DNA of 64,000 nt from Lentibacillus sediminis (GCF_002763455.1 NZ_NIXK01000002.1:434001-498000), one strand, 5' to 3'. Shown: positions 31,903 through 42,131, counted from the first letter of the stretch. Notes: generated by a model not told the origin, from the letters alone. Numbers and translations are program-made.

Positions 31903-33368
31903 TTCTCCTTTTCCTTGATTGCTTCTGCTGCTGTCTGCCGGTCATCAAACTCCACTTTTTCATCCCCAATTTGCTGGTAAGTTTCATGACCTTTCCCTGC
32001 AATCAACACGACGTCATCTTCTTCTGCCAAATCAATCGCCATTCTGATGGCAGTTTTGCGGTCGGCAACCGTTTGATAATTGGTTTCAGAAAGGCCTTTT
32101 GTCATATCGTTTAAAATATGCTGTGGATCTTCTGTGCGCGGATTATCCGAGGTGAATATGGCAAAATCTGCATATTTCACCGCCATCGCCGCCATCAGCG
32201 GCCGTTTACTGCGGTCCCGGTCGCCGCCGCATCCCGCTACAACATACACGTTTCCTGTTGCAAACTCTAGAATCGTCTGGAGCACATTTTCCAGGGAATC
32301 CGGTGTATGCGCATAGTCGACAAGCACCTGATAAGGCTGGCCCTTTGCGACCGGCTCAAACCGTCCGTTCACACCGGTCATTCCCTTTAGAGCCGTCTTT
32401 ATCACTTCGAGTGAAACCCCAGCAGCAAGGGCTGCAGCACTGGCTGCCAGCATATTATAGATATTGAATTTACCAACAAGCTTTGTGGAAACAGGGACAG
32501 CGCCGGCTGGTGTTACTAAGCGGAAAGAACTTCCATCCTGAGTCATGCGGGTTTCCTCTGCCCTTACCAATGCCGTTTCCTGCAGCCCATAAGTGATGAC
32601 TTGCTGTGATGTTTTCTTTATTAAATACTGTCCTGCCGGGTCATCTGCATTCAGGACCGCGAATTTTTTACTGGAGTCCTCATAAGTATTGCCTAATTGC
32701 GAAAACAGCAGACTTTTCGCATGCAAATATTCCTTCATATCCTCATGATAGTCAAGATGATCCCTGGACAAATTCGTGAAGACAGCAATATCGAAGTCAC
32801 ACCCATATACCCTGCCAAGGTCCAGTGCATGGGAGGAAACCTCCATCACAGCCTGCTCCACACCGGCATCAAGCATTGAGCGAAATGACTTTTGTAAAAA
32901 TAAAGCATCCGGTGTGGTATTTGCAACAGGGTAAACATCGCTGCGGATTTTCATTTGGATGGTGCCTAGAACCCCTGTTTTTTTTCTGTTTTCCTGAAAA
33001 ATCTTTTCCAATAAGTACGTAACGGTCGTTTTGCCATTGGTCCCTGTTACACCAATCAGCGGGAGCTCAGCTGTTGGATTCTGATAAAACGCAGCACTCA
33101 GCATAGCCAGCGCACGCCCGGTATCAGGAACAATAATTAATGGGAGCTCTGTCTCTATAGGCTTTTGGGCAATAATGGCAGCCGCGCCATTCTCCGCAGC
33201 TTCCCCAGCATATGCATGACCATCAGCGGCAAATCCTTTAAGACAGACAAACAGACTGCCTTTCTCCACCTTCCTTGAATCTATCGCTATCGCAGCTACC
33301 TCTATGGAATCAAGAGGAACCTTTGTCTCATAAAACGAAAGGCATCCAAGAAGATCTGTTAATTTCAT
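31899..33368 (-). CDS. murE: UDP-MurNAc-L-Ala-D-Glu--meso-diaminopimelate ligase
   Basis: 489 residues. Adds the third amino acid of the stem peptide. ATP motif GVTGTNGKTTVTYL near residue 105. The substrate-selecting motif is DNPR (in TSDNPRTEDP), which specifies meso-diaminopimelate, so the cell wall is DAP-type. Start ATG 33368 has GAGGG upstream; the open frame extends upstream without homology. Confidence 0.95.
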   Translation of the reverse strand: MKLTDLLGCLSFYETKVPLDSIEVAAIAIDSRKVEKGSLFVCLKGFAADGHAYAGEAAENGAAAIIAQKPIETELPLIIVPDTGRALAMLSAAFYQNPTAELPLIGVTGTNGKTTVTYLLEKIFQENRKKTGVLGTIQMKIRSDVYPVANTTPDALFLQKSFRSMLDAGVEQAVMEVSSHALDLGRVYGCDFDIAVFTNLSRDHLDYHEDMKEYLHAKSLLFSQLGNTYEDSSKKFAVLNADDPAGQYLIKKTSQQVITYGLQETALVRAEETRMTQDGSSFRLVTPAGAVPVSTKLVGKFNIYNMLAASAAALAAGVSLEVIKTALKGMTGVNGRFEPVAKGQPYQVLVDYAHTPDSLENVLQTILEFATGNVYVVAGCGGDRDRSKRPLMAAMAVKYADFAIFTSDNPRTEDPQHILNDMTKGLSETNYQTVADRKTAIRMAIDLAEEDDVVLIAGKGHETYQQIGDEKVEFDDRQTAAEAIKEKEK

Positions 33369-33516
33369 GGGAACCCTCACCCTATCTCGTTGATTCGTCA
33401 GAGATACAGGCATGGCACTTTATATAAAAAATAAGTCTTCCCTTTAGAACTCTGAATGAAAAACAGATGTGCACAGGGCAGCCGTTCATTTCTTCATTTC
33501 AATATTATAGCAAACT

Positions 33517-35460
33517 TTATTCCGATGCACGATCATTTTCATTCGATAAATAGATTCTTATTTCTGACCCCTGTTCCACCTCGGTTCCCGGACTTGGCGC
33601 CTGATCAATAATATAATCCCCGGTGCCGTTTGTTTCAATGGATAAATTCACCATATACTCCGCAAGCTCATCCTTAGTGAGACCCATTAAGTCAGGCACT
33701 TCCACTTTCGGCTGATCCGGCCATTGGTATTCCTTATCAAGGCCGCCTTCCCTCGGTTCCACACCAAGAACCTGCATACTGTCCTCTATTATCCTTCCGA
33801 CAATCGGCGCCGCTACCACTCCGCCAAACTGTACAGTATCTTTCGGATTATCCACAGCAACGTAAACAACAATCTCCGGGTCGTCTGCAGGGGCAAAACC
33901 AATAAAGGAAACGACATAGTTATTTTCCATATATCTGCCATCCGGTCCGACTTTTTGCGCCGTACCGGTTTTTCCGCCTACTCTGTACCCTTCAACATAT
34001 GCTGGGCGGCCTGTACCCTGTGCCACTACACTTTCCAGGGCATGACGGAGCTCTTCGGAAGTAGACTGGGAAATCACTTGGTCTTTTATATTTGTCTCCA
34101 TTGTTTCGATTGTTTCATTTGTCACCGGATCAATCCATTCTTTGGCAATGTTCGGTTCATATAAATAGCCGCCATTAACAGCTGCCGCTACCGCCATTAC
34201 CTGCTGTATCGGTGTCACGGAAACCCCCTGGCCAAAGGCAGTGGTTGCCAGTTCTACAGGTCCGACATTTTCCGGATCAAATAGAATTCCATTTCCTTCC
34301 CCTCTTAAATCAATCCCTGTTTTTTTACCAAAGCCGAATTCTTCAATATAAGAAAACAGCCGCTCTGTCCCAAGCATTTGCCCGAGACTGACAAAGCCCG
34401 GGTTGCAGGAATTCTGCACAACCTCCAAATAGGTCTGATGCCCATGGCCACCGCTTTTCCAGCAATGCAGTTTGGCACCATCCACATCAATATGTCCAGG
34501 GTCATGAAACTCGTCTTCCTGCAGATCTACCACTTCTTCCTCAAGGGCCGCAGCCAGGGTAATAATCTTGAAGGTAGAGCCTGGTTCATACGTACTCCAT
34601 ATCGGCAAATTGCGGTCAAAAACAGAGGCCTCTGCCTCCTGGTAATTTTCCGGACTAAAATTCGGTCTGGACGACATGCCAAGCACCCCGCCGGTTTTCG
34701 GATTCACGGCAATAGCCAGCGCTCCGTCAGGATTGTATTTCGCCACCGCCAGATCAAGTTCCCGCTCGAGAATTGTCTGTACCTCGGAGCTAATCGTTGT
34801 TTGCAAATGCATGCCATCAGTTGGCGGTGTATAAACATCTGCAAGGCTGTCCAGCCTTCCCCCTTTTGCATCGGAATAGAAGGAAAGACTCCCCTCTTCC
34901 CCGCTCAGTTTGTCATCATAGGAAAGCTCCAGGCCCATTAGCCCCTGATTATCAATTCCGGTAAAACCAAGCACATGGGATAAATAATCGCCAAACGGAT
35001 AATGCCGTTTGGAGTCCTTTGCTAAGTAGATACCAGCCAAATTCAATGTCCGAATCTGTGTTTCCTGCTCTTCAGAGATTTTGATTCCCTCCGGACGCAG
35101 ATTAACACTGGACTGGTTTTGTGTAATGGTTTCATAGACTTCATTCATTGGCATTTCCAGCACCTCTGCCAGTTTTTCTGCTGTGTCCTCGGGATTTTCG
35201 ATTTGCCTTGGGACGGCAACAACGGAAGGTGCGGATACGTTTTCTGCAAGAATATCACCATTTCGATCCAGTATATTTCCTCGTTCCGGTTCAAAGACGA
35301 TATCCCTTGTCCATAAATTATTCGCCTTTTCCATCAGCTCATCACCAATGACAAACTGCACATAGCCCAAGCGAAGATCTATGACACCCAGCACTAATAT
35401 GCCAATAAGAAAAACAGCAACTATTCGTTTCTTCACAGTAACGGCGGATACTCGTTTCAT
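33517..35460 (-). CDS. spoVD: Stage V sporulation protein D (class B penicillin-binding protein)
   Basis: 647 residues. Transpeptidase for spore cortex synthesis, partner of SpoVE. N-terminal membrane anchor (residues 12-30), dimerisation domain, then the transpeptidase domain with STFK (Ser295), SCN (351-353) and KTG (497-499). One PASTA domain ends the protein (about 582-642). The SCN motif cysteine-bearing variant and single PASTA domain fit SpoVD rather than PBP2B. Follows pbpB and precedes murE, as in B. subtilis. Confidence 0.93.
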   Translation of the reverse strand: MKRVSAVTVKKRIVAVFLIGILVLGVIDLRLGYVQFVIGDELMEKANNLWTRDIVFEPERGNILDRNGDILAENVSAPSVVAVPRQIENPEDTAEKLAEVLEMPMNEVYETITQNQSSVNLRPEGIKISEEQETQIRTLNLAGIYLAKDSKRHYPFGDYLSHVLGFTGIDNQGLMGLELSYDDKLSGEEGSLSFYSDAKGGRLDSLADVYTPPTDGMHLQTTISSEVQTILERELDLAVAKYNPDGALAIAVNPKTGGVLGMSSRPNFSPENYQEAEASVFDRNLPIWSTYEPGSTFKIITLAAALEEEVVDLQEDEFHDPGHIDVDGAKLHCWKSGGHGHQTYLEVVQNSCNPGFVSLGQMLGTERLFSYIEEFGFGKKTGIDLRGEGNGILFDPENVGPVELATTAFGQGVSVTPIQQVMAVAAAVNGGYLYEPNIAKEWIDPVTNETIETMETNIKDQVISQSTSEELRHALESVVAQGTGRPAYVEGYRVGGKTGTAQKVGPDGRYMENNYVVSFIGFAPADDPEIVVYVAVDNPKDTVQFGGVVAAPIVGRIIEDSMQVLGVEPREGGLDKEYQWPDQPKVEVPDLMGLTKDELAEYMVNLSIETNGTGDYIIDQAPSPGTEVEQGSEIRIYLSNENDRASE

Positions 35461-35554
35461 ATTCCCATCCCCTTTTCATAGGCAGGCTTGTATCCACTAT
35501 ATGAGTATGAAAAAACGAATAGAACACTGTTTGTCCTTGTTCCATCTATTCATT

Positions 35555-37783
35555 CTAAGGTTCTTCGTCTTCCGTGTTTTCCTCTTCTTCTGCTTCTTGA
35601 CTAGTGTCTGGAGAGGGCCCGCCTGGCGGAGCAAGTTCCACACCTAAATAGTCCCCTTCTTTGAGTGGTGTACCCTCTTTGATATGCTGTGTCACCACAT
35701 AGCCGTTTCCGAAGGTTTCGATTTGCAGCTGCATTAGATCAGCCAGTTGCTGAATATCCCTTAAAGACCAGCCGGTAACATCAGGCATCACCGGATTATC
35801 GGTCACCAGAATAACACGTTCGCCAGGGAGGATCTTCTCCCCTTCCTGTACATTTGCCGCAACAACTTCCCCATCGCCGATCAATGACACATTTAATCCG
35901 AGTTCAGTCAGTGTTTGTTCAGCTGCTTTGCCATCTTGTCCAATAACACCTGGAAACTCCACTTCTTCAACAGCTGCCGTTTCCTGGTCTTTGTCCGGTT
36001 CAATGTTTAAATAATGCAGGCTGTTTTCCATGACATTCTTAAATACGAAAGAGACGGGATCAGAACCATATTCCCCTGCATCGAGTTCAGGCTGCTGTAC
36101 GGATACATACATCATTAACTGCGGATCATCAATGGGTGCCATTCCCAGAAAAGAGAACAAGTGGTTTTCCCTTCCGGTCATATAGCCATTTCCTTCCGGG
36201 TCCGGTATCTGGGCCGTTCCTGTTTTTCCGCCAACCGAATAATCCTCCAGTCTGTTTTTCTTCCCTGATCCGTGATCTTCACTTACAGCAGAACCCAGCA
36301 GGCTGCGCACTTGTTCAGCAGTAGATTCAGAGATTGGCTCACCAACCTGATTTGGTGATTTTTCCTTCACTGTGTTTCCAGTTGTCGGATCAACAATTTT
36401 CTGGATAACATATGGCTGCATCATTTTTCCGCCATTGGCAATCGCTGTGGCTGCCTTCATTTGCTGAATCGGTGTTACCGTCGTGCCCTGACCAAATGCA
36501 GTAGTAATTTTTTCCAGTGGCCAATTGTATAAAATTTGCCCTTTTTGCTCCCCAGGCAAATCGATTCCGGTTTCTTTATCAAAATCAAATGCGTGCAAAT
36601 AGTCGAGATAGGTTTCCGTTCCGATTTTTTCCCATAGCAACTTGGCTGCCGCCACATTGGACGAACGTTCAAACCCCTCATCATAAGAGATGGTTCCCCA
36701 TCCTTCGTTATTATGGTCATGGATATAGTCCAGCCGCTCATTCGGCCGGTAGCGTCCGGATTTGAAACCTTCTTCCCCGTTATAAACGCCTTCTTCCATT
36801 GCCGCTGCCCAGGTAAACATCTTCATTGTTGAGCCGGGTTCCATTGGGGTGGAGATGGCGTCATTGTACCAATTCTCCACATTTGCCGGGTTATTTGGGT
36901 TGTAACTCGGCCGTGAACTCATCGCAACTACTTCGCCGGTGTTGGGATCCATCACAATGGCTGTCATCCGCTCCGGGTCGTATTCTTTCTCTACCTGAGT
37001 AAGGGTATCCTCTAGCAGGGTTTGGATTTTCTGGTCAATCGTTAAATAGACATCATCCCCGTCTTCCGGTTTTTTGATGACTTCTTCCGGGTCGAGCAGC
37101 TTCGTATTATAGAGATCACGCTGGTAGGATATGCCCCCCGCTTGGCCGCTGAGCAGATCATTCATCTCTTTTTCAATTCCGGTTACACCGACAATATCAC
37201 TTGTCCCATCCTCTTCTTCCTCACTGGCGTCTCTGGCAAAGCCGATAATATGGGAGGCGAACATTCCATTCGGATAATAACGCAGCGACTCTTCTCGAAA
37301 TTGAATCCCCGGTAACTCGAGGTCTTCAATTTTCTCCTTTTCCTGCTGAGTCAGGTCTTTACCGGCATTGCCAAATTCGACCTGAAATTGGTCACTTTCT
37401 ATGCCCGACCGCAGCCTATCCAGTAAATAAGATGACTCTACATCTAATAAAGGAGCCAATGCCTCCGCTGTTTTTTCAGGGTCTGTTACATGCTGCGGAT
37501 CTTCTGGGTCTGACGTATAAGCTTCATCCACGATCGCGTATAATTGAAAAGCTGGCCTATCGTACGCCAGCGTCATTCCACTCGTGTCGTAAATTTTCCC
37601 CCGCTCCGCGTCCAGTGTGTACGAAGCGGTCCGCTTCTCTTCCGCCCAGGCTTCCAGCGAAACACCATTGACCTCCCCGGTTGCCTGTATGTACAAAAAA
37701 CGTCCGGAGAGCAGAAGAAAAATACCAACAAATACAATTATCAGTATACCGGCCATGAGATGGGTTGTTTTATGTTTCCTCAT
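35555..37783 (-). CDS. pbpB: Penicillin-binding protein 2B (division transpeptidase)
   Basis: 742 residues. Septal class B PBP that cross-links peptidoglycan with FtsW. N-terminal membrane segment (12-32), transpeptidase motifs STMK (Ser318), SSN (374-376) and KTG (520-522), then two PASTA domains in the last 130 residues and a very acidic tail. Position between ftsL and spoVD confirms the assignment. Confidence 0.94.
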   Translation of the reverse strand: MRKHKTTHLMAGILIIVFVGIFLLLSGRFLYIQATGEVNGVSLEAWAEEKRTASYTLDAERGKIYDTSGMTLAYDRPAFQLYAIVDEAYTSDPEDPQHVTDPEKTAEALAPLLDVESSYLLDRLRSGIESDQFQVEFGNAGKDLTQQEKEKIEDLELPGIQFREESLRYYPNGMFASHIIGFARDASEEEEDGTSDIVGVTGIEKEMNDLLSGQAGGISYQRDLYNTKLLDPEEVIKKPEDGDDVYLTIDQKIQTLLEDTLTQVEKEYDPERMTAIVMDPNTGEVVAMSSRPSYNPNNPANVENWYNDAISTPMEPGSTMKMFTWAAAMEEGVYNGEEGFKSGRYRPNERLDYIHDHNNEGWGTISYDEGFERSSNVAAAKLLWEKIGTETYLDYLHAFDFDKETGIDLPGEQKGQILYNWPLEKITTAFGQGTTVTPIQQMKAATAIANGGKMMQPYVIQKIVDPTTGNTVKEKSPNQVGEPISESTAEQVRSLLGSAVSEDHGSGKKNRLEDYSVGGKTGTAQIPDPEGNGYMTGRENHLFSFLGMAPIDDPQLMMYVSVQQPELDAGEYGSDPVSFVFKNVMENSLHYLNIEPDKDQETAAVEEVEFPGVIGQDGKAAEQTLTELGLNVSLIGDGEVVAANVQEGEKILPGERVILVTDNPVMPDVTGWSLRDIQQLADLMQLQIETFGNGYVVTQHIKEGTPLKEGDYLGVELAPPGGPSPDTSQEAEEEENTEDEEP

Positions 37784-37805
37784 TCCCTTATTCCCCTGCC
37801 CTTGT

Positions 37806-38180
37806 TTAATTATTAAAGTCGTGCACCTGTTTCACTTCCGCATCCTGAATCTCAAGGCCGTTTTCTTTGGCGATACTGGTAATACGCTCCGGCCTGCTCA
37901 GTTCTTTCACTTCAAACAGCAGTGATTCGTTGGTGACCTGCTGATTCTGCACCGTTTGTTCCAGAGATTGCATTTCCCTGTTCAATGTGTCTGTGGAAGA
38001 GGAATAAGAAACCATGAACAGCCCGCCTGTAAGCAGGCAGGCACTGGTCAGTGCATAAATAAGCTTTTCTCCTTTTGTTATCCAGCCCTGTTTCTGCCTT
38101 CTGACAACAACTTTCTTTTCCTCAGTCGGAGTGTGCTCCGGCGCTTGCGGCTGCCAGCTTCTTGCATGATTCGCAACCAT
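37806..38180 (-). CDS. ftsL: Cell division protein FtsL
   Basis: 124 residues. Small bitopic divisome protein: basic cytoplasmic part, one membrane segment (LIYALTSACLLTGGLFMVSY), then a leucine-zipper-like coiled coil (EMQSLEQTVQNQQ) that pairs with DivIC. Start ATG 38180 overlaps the rsmH stop as TAATG with GGAG upstream; the longer GTG start at 38192 lies inside that ribosome site. Confidence 0.88.
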   Translation of the reverse strand: MVANHARSWQPQAPEHTPTEEKKVVVRRQKQGWITKGEKLIYALTSACLLTGGLFMVSYSSSTDTLNREMQSLEQTVQNQQVTNESLLFEVKELSRPERITSIAKENGLEIQDAEVKQVHDFNN

Positions 38181-39157
38181 TATTTTCTCCACCCTTCCCC
38201 GTAGGTAAATTCATCGTTCCATTCATATATTTTTTCCGCGATCCTTAGTTTTGCAGATCGGGATCGGCGATTACCATTTAGTTCCACCTCGTTTGCGGTG
38301 ATTGGTTTTCTGTTTACTAATTTAAACGGAGCTTCGTGTCCTTCGGGGAGCACCGGCAGATTTCTTGGTGTCTCTTTTGCCGTGCTCCATTTTTTAAAAG
38401 CTTGTTTGCAGATTCTATCCTCCAGTGAATGAAAGGTAATTACTGCAATTCTTCCGCCAATTGCCACTGTTTCAGCGGCCTGATGCAAGGCATCATTAAA
38501 TGCCTCGAGCTCATCGTTGACGGCGATTCTTAATGCCTGAAAAATTCGCTTTGCCGGATGGCCGCCTTTTCTTCTGGCAGGTGCCGGGATTCCCTCTTTT
38601 ATAATCTCCACCAGCTGGTGGGTTGTGCTGATTTCTTCTGTCTTGCGATGCTCTTCTATTTTCCTGGCAATTTGCTTGGAAAATTTTTCTTCACCATACT
38701 TGAAAAAAATTGCTACTAAATCATTGTAAGACCACGTGTTCACAATTTTCCCGGCGGTAAGCTCCATATCCTGATTCATTCGCATATCTAAGAGAGCATC
38801 AGCCTGGTAGCTAAAACCCCGTTCTCCCCTGTCAAGCTGCGGGGAAGAAACGCCCAAATCAAACAAAATACCGTCAATTTGCTGGATACCGAGTTTTTCG
38901 AGTTCTTCCCTTAGACCGCGGAAGTTAGAATGAACAAACTGGATTCGTCCTTCGTATGGAGCGAGCCTTTCTTTTGCTGCCTTCAGGGCGTCTTTATCCT
39001 GATCAAATGCTATCAGCAAGCCGTCTTCTCCCAAGCCTTTAACGATTCGTTCTGCGTGACCGCCTCCGCCAACAGTGCCATCCACATATGTACCATTTGG
39101 CTTGACCGCAAGCCCGTTAATCGTTTCCTCACCTAATACACTGTAATGTTCAAACAT
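38180..39157 (-). CDS. rsmH: 16S rRNA (cytosine-1402-N4)-methyltransferase
   Basis: 325 residues. Methylates N4 of C1402 in the ribosomal P site. SAM-binding motif [15 protein letters not shown] near residue 25, and [27 protein letters not shown] and [10 protein letters not shown] are family signatures. Second gene of the dcw cluster, 69 nt after mraZ. Confidence 0.96.
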   Translation of the reverse strand: MFEHYSVLGEETINGLAVKPNGTYVDGTVGGGGHAERIVKGLGEDGLLIAFDQDKDALKAAKERLAPYEGRIQFVHSNFRGLREELEKLGIQQIDGILFDLGVSSPQLDRGERGFSYQADALLDMRMNQDMELTAGKIVNTWSYNDLVAIFFKYGEEKFSKQIARKIEEHRKTEEISTTHQLVEIIKEGIPAPARRKGGHPAKRIFQALRIAVNDELEAFNDALHQAAETVAIGGRIAVITFHSLEDRICKQAFKKWSTAKETPRNLPVLPEGHEAPFKLVNRKPITANEVELNGNRRSRSAKLRIAEKIYEWNDEFTYGEGWRK

Positions 39158-39226
39158 GCTCTTCCACCTGCTTCTTCATCATCTTCCAACCGGCCGCTTG
39201 CTCTAGAAGGTATGCGCTTCTGGACA

Positions 39227-39658
39227 TTAAATATCAAAGTCCATCAAGTTCTCGGCAATCTCCGCGAAAGAATCCTCGGAATCACTGAAATAATCATCCC
39301 AGTTCTCATTCGCCCAGAATTCAACCCGGTTGGAGACGCCGATGACTGCACATTCCTTGTCAAGCGCGGCATACTTCCTGAGCGGTTGCGGGATATTTAT
39401 CCTTCCCTGCTTGTCCACTTCACATTCCACTGCACCGGAAAAGAAAAACCGCGTAAATGCTCTGGCATCTTTTTTCGTAAGCGGGAGCTTTTTTAATTTG
39501 TCTTCTAAAATTTTCCATTCATCTATTGGATAGGCGAACAAACATTTATCCAGTCCACGGGTGACCACAAAATTCTCTCCAAGCTCATCTCGAAACTTGG
39601 AAGGGACAATGATTCTTCCCTTTGCATCGATATTATGCTGGTATTCACCCATGAACAT
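39227..39658 (-). CDS. mraZ: Transcriptional regulator MraZ
   Basis: 143 residues with two SpoVT/AbrB-like swapped-hairpin repeats ([23 protein letters not shown] and [16 protein letters not shown], each with the DxxGR signature). In E. coli and B. subtilis it binds tandem repeats upstream of its own gene and controls the dcw genes. Three such boxes lie directly upstream here (39691-39714). Confidence 0.96.
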   Translation of the reverse strand: MFMGEYQHNIDAKGRIIVPSKFRDELGENFVVTRGLDKCLFAYPIDEWKILEDKLKKLPLTKKDARAFTRFFFSGAVECEVDKQGRINIPQPLRKYAALDKECAVIGVSNRVEFWANENWDDYFSDSEDSFAEIAENLMDFDI

Positions 39659-39690
39659 ATTGTCCGCCCCTCCTTCGTATTTTTATATTA

Positions 39691-39714
39691 CCACATTCCC
39701 CCACTATTCACCAC
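39691..39714 (-). promoter_or_regulatory. MraZ operator: three GTGG boxes at exact 10-bp spacing
   Basis: On the minus strand GTGG occurs at 39714, 39704 and 39694, each 10 bp apart, about 35-55 nt before the mraZ start. Tandem boxes with this helical spacing are the known MraZ target. A -10-like TAATAT follows immediately, so bound MraZ would cover the promoter. Confidence 0.8.
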
Positions 39715-39777
39715 TGGATTATTAAAAAAAATTAAATTAACAATAAATGACAATCAGATTACATTTTTTTGACACAA

Positions 39778-39806
39778 CAAAAAAGCCGCCTTGTCTTAAA
39801 GGCAGC
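39778..39806 (-). terminator. Terminator after bshC
   Basis: 8-bp stem with one G-U pair (39785-39792 with 39799-39806) and a T-run on the minus strand. It separates bshC from the mraZ promoter. Confidence 0.8.
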
Positions 39807-39832
39807 TATGTTTCGTCTTCTTTATTCTATTG

Positions 39833-39849
39833 GTGGTGAATAGTGGGGG
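39833..39849 (+). repeat. Inverted 17-bp duplicate of part of the MraZ operator
   Basis: GTGGTGAATAGTGGGGG on the plus strand is identical to the minus-strand operator sequence at 39714-39698. It carries two of the three GTGG boxes at the same 10-bp spacing and begins right after the bshC stop codon. The two copies are about 135 bp apart in inverted orientation. Confidence 0.85.
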
Positions 39850-39851
39850 GA

Positions 39852-41471
39852 TCAGAGATACACCAGGTAATGATTCGCTTCTGGTGTTAATGTTTCCTCC
39901 AATACTCGTTCAAATAGATCTTCTCCATACGTATTTAATAATGTCAGCGGATTCCACACTCGCTCCTGAAGCCCTCCAAGGGGATGGAACGCTGTATGGA
40001 TCCGGTCAAATTCAGCCAGTTCCATTTCGTATTTTTCTTCGAGAGCTTTTATTATCCGCTTTCTCAGGAAGTCGATGTCTTTGTACAGATACAGCAGGTT
40101 TTTTTCTGCCATGTCAGCCAAATCCGAGCGGACATCTTTTGCTGCATCCCTTAGTGGTTTGTGTGCATGATTGATGGTCTGCTTTATTTCCTCAGATAAT
40201 TGCTCGACATCCGGGTTGCTTTTTGCCGCAAGCCACTGTCTTTTTATCTCTTCGGTTTCTCCATCAATTGCCTGAGAAGCAGTAATATCAAATTTCCTGA
40301 GTGCTTTTCTGGCTGCCGGTTCCAGGAAAGTAAGGGAGAGTCGCAAAATCACCGGTGGCATGGTCATTTCCAGCCTGTGAAAAGCCGGTTTTAAAGCAGC
40401 CCAATAAGCGATTTCCCCCGGCCCGCCAATGAATGCCAGGGTGGGGAACAGCATTTCCTGCATCAGCGGCCGGGTGACAACATTATTGCTCAGCAGATGC
40501 GGCTTACTTTTTGCAATACTGGCGAGTTCTTCGGTTGACAGCTTGACCTCCTGCTGCTTTCCAATCCATTCTCCATGTTCATTTCGCGTGAGCAGGATTC
40601 TCTCTCCGTTTAAATGATAAAACAGATGGGCGTCCTCCCGCTCTGCCTCCAGCGTCAGTGTATATTTCTGTTCTTTTAACTGATCTATGCTTTGAGACAC
40701 CCCGGAGGAAATTTCCGGCTGATGCTCGATCAGCTGAAGGAAATGTGAGCTCTCCTGTTCACGCAATGTGCGATCCGCCGAGTCCACGAGTACCAGCCCT
40801 TCTTTTGGAAACAGCTGATAGATAATCCTGGCAAAAAAATCTGTATATGTTTCCGCCTCTTCCAGACAGCTTAACATCTTCTCAAACAGCGGCTTAGTGT
40901 GGCTCGTCTCCCGTAATTGCTCGAACAAATGAGCAAGCCATTCTTCACTTGCTTTTTTATCTATTTTCATCTGAGATACAGAATATTTTCCCTCGGCATG
41001 CTGCGGATGTTTGAATTTTTTCATGCCCTGATCCTTTGGCAGAAAAATATGATTGACCTCTTCCCAGTCATGGTCTTCTCCTGCAATCCAGAAAACAGGA
41101 ATCACTGGTATGCCCAAATCATTTTCCTGTTTTTTGGCATAGTGAATGATTGAAATAATTTTGTTTACCGTATAAAGGGGCCCTGTTAAAAGCCCTGCCT
41201 GCTGACCGCCGATAACCGTGAGACTGTCTGCTGATTTTAATCGTTCAATATTTTTTCTTGTTGCTTCCGGAGCGTCCCATTTCCGGTTCATTGACTCAAG
41301 TGTATCAGCTAATCTATTGCGCTGATACTCCCTTTTGAGGACTTCTTCTGCACGCTCTTTTGCACTATTTGATGGGGCATAGTCAAAAAACTGCATGATT
41401 TTTTTCTTTTCCATCAGATAATCCTGTATTAAGCTGCTCTGTTTCTTTGTATGTATCGGATCGATCTGCAT
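39852..41471 (-). CDS. bshC: Bacillithiol biosynthesis cysteine-adding enzyme
   Basis: 539 residues. Adds cysteine to GlcN-malate in the last step of bacillithiol synthesis. A nucleotidyltransferase-like core (SLTVIGGQQAGLLTGPLYTVNKI, PVFWIAGEDHDWEEVNHIF) and the long C-terminal coiled coil are characteristic. Upstream of mraZ as in B. subtilis (yllA). Confidence 0.93.
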   Translation of the reverse strand: MQIDPIHTKKQSSLIQDYLMEKKKIMQFFDYAPSNSAKERAEEVLKREYQRNRLADTLESMNRKWDAPEATRKNIERLKSADSLTVIGGQQAGLLTGPLYTVNKIISIIHYAKKQENDLGIPVIPVFWIAGEDHDWEEVNHIFLPKDQGMKKFKHPQHAEGKYSVSQMKIDKKASEEWLAHLFEQLRETSHTKPLFEKMLSCLEEAETYTDFFARIIYQLFPKEGLVLVDSADRTLREQESSHFLQLIEHQPEISSGVSQSIDQLKEQKYTLTLEAEREDAHLFYHLNGERILLTRNEHGEWIGKQQEVKLSTEELASIAKSKPHLLSNNVVTRPLMQEMLFPTLAFIGGPGEIAYWAALKPAFHRLEMTMPPVILRLSLTFLEPAARKALRKFDITASQAIDGETEEIKRQWLAAKSNPDVEQLSEEIKQTINHAHKPLRDAAKDVRSDLADMAEKNLLYLYKDIDFLRKRIIKALEEKYEMELAEFDRIHTAFHPLGGLQERVWNPLTLLNTYGEDLFERVLEETLTPEANHYLVYL

Positions 41472-41753
41472 TATCTCCCATGCTCCTTCTTTTCGTCATA
41501 TCCATTATGTATTGTACAGAAAAGCCTGCCCGATTTCATGTATTCTGATTGCAGGTACGATTGGGCGAAACTGTATCCCTGCTTGCCTTTTAAAAATTGG
41601 AATTTATGGTTTCTCGTTCAATTGAAATTGTATATTGCTTATTCTATAAACTGAATATCTTTTGCCGATGCGGAATCAGCAGGAACTTCTGTCGCAATTT
41701 TATCAAATACTTGCGAAAAGAGCTTTCCTTCAAAGACGACATTATACGGCCGC

Positions 41754-42131
41754 CTAAAACACTTCCAGCAGAATACCAATCACACCAAGCACTATGTATA
41801 AACCAAAAAAGAGCAAAAAAGATATTCTGACAAGCAGCTTGAGTGCTTTGGTGAAAACAATTTCTGTCTGGGTTTTCCACTGGATGATCACAATACAAGC
41901 AAGCAGGCTTAACAGCACAATCAGAATGATGCCTGGATAGGGGCGATCAAACAAAATGGATAATTGCAAAGAGACCGTGATAATATAAAGGATCGTTGTC
42001 CAGTTGACCGCACGATGCACCGATTTCCAATGCTTCCCTGTGATTCTTTTGGAAATTCCATAGACCAGTCCTGTAGCCAGAATAGGAATTGTTAAAAAAA
42101 CTGCAAGCAAATAAATGATCATATCGCCCAT
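41754..42131 (-). CDS. DUF3397 family membrane protein
   Basis: 125 residues with four predicted membrane segments and a short charged loop (KRITGKHWKSVHRAVNW). The family occurs beside bshC/mraZ in many Bacillaceae; its role is unknown. ATG 42131 follows GTGGAAG; ATG 42122 is an alternative. The 280-bp gap to bshC holds nothing I can name. Confidence 0.7.
   Translation of the reverse strand: MGDMIIYLLAVFLTIPILATGLVYGISKRITGKHWKSVHRAVNWTTILYIITVSLQLSILFDRPYPGIILIVLLSLLACIVIIQWKTQTEIVFTKALKLLVRISFLLFFGLYIVLGVIGILLEVF

Noticed and set aside
35461-35554. Sigma-E promoter of spoVD (CATACTCAT near 35506)
   Set aside because: The -10-like sequence lacks a fitting -35 at 13-15 nt.
39691-39714. Tandem GTGG units as a CRISPR or microsatellite
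   Set aside because: Only three short boxes without constant spacers; explained by the MraZ operator.
41644-41898. Minus-strand ORF overlapping the end of the DUF3397 gene
   Set aside because: Cysteine- and tryptophan-rich nonsense-like composition, out of frame with a good membrane-protein ORF, no ribosome site.
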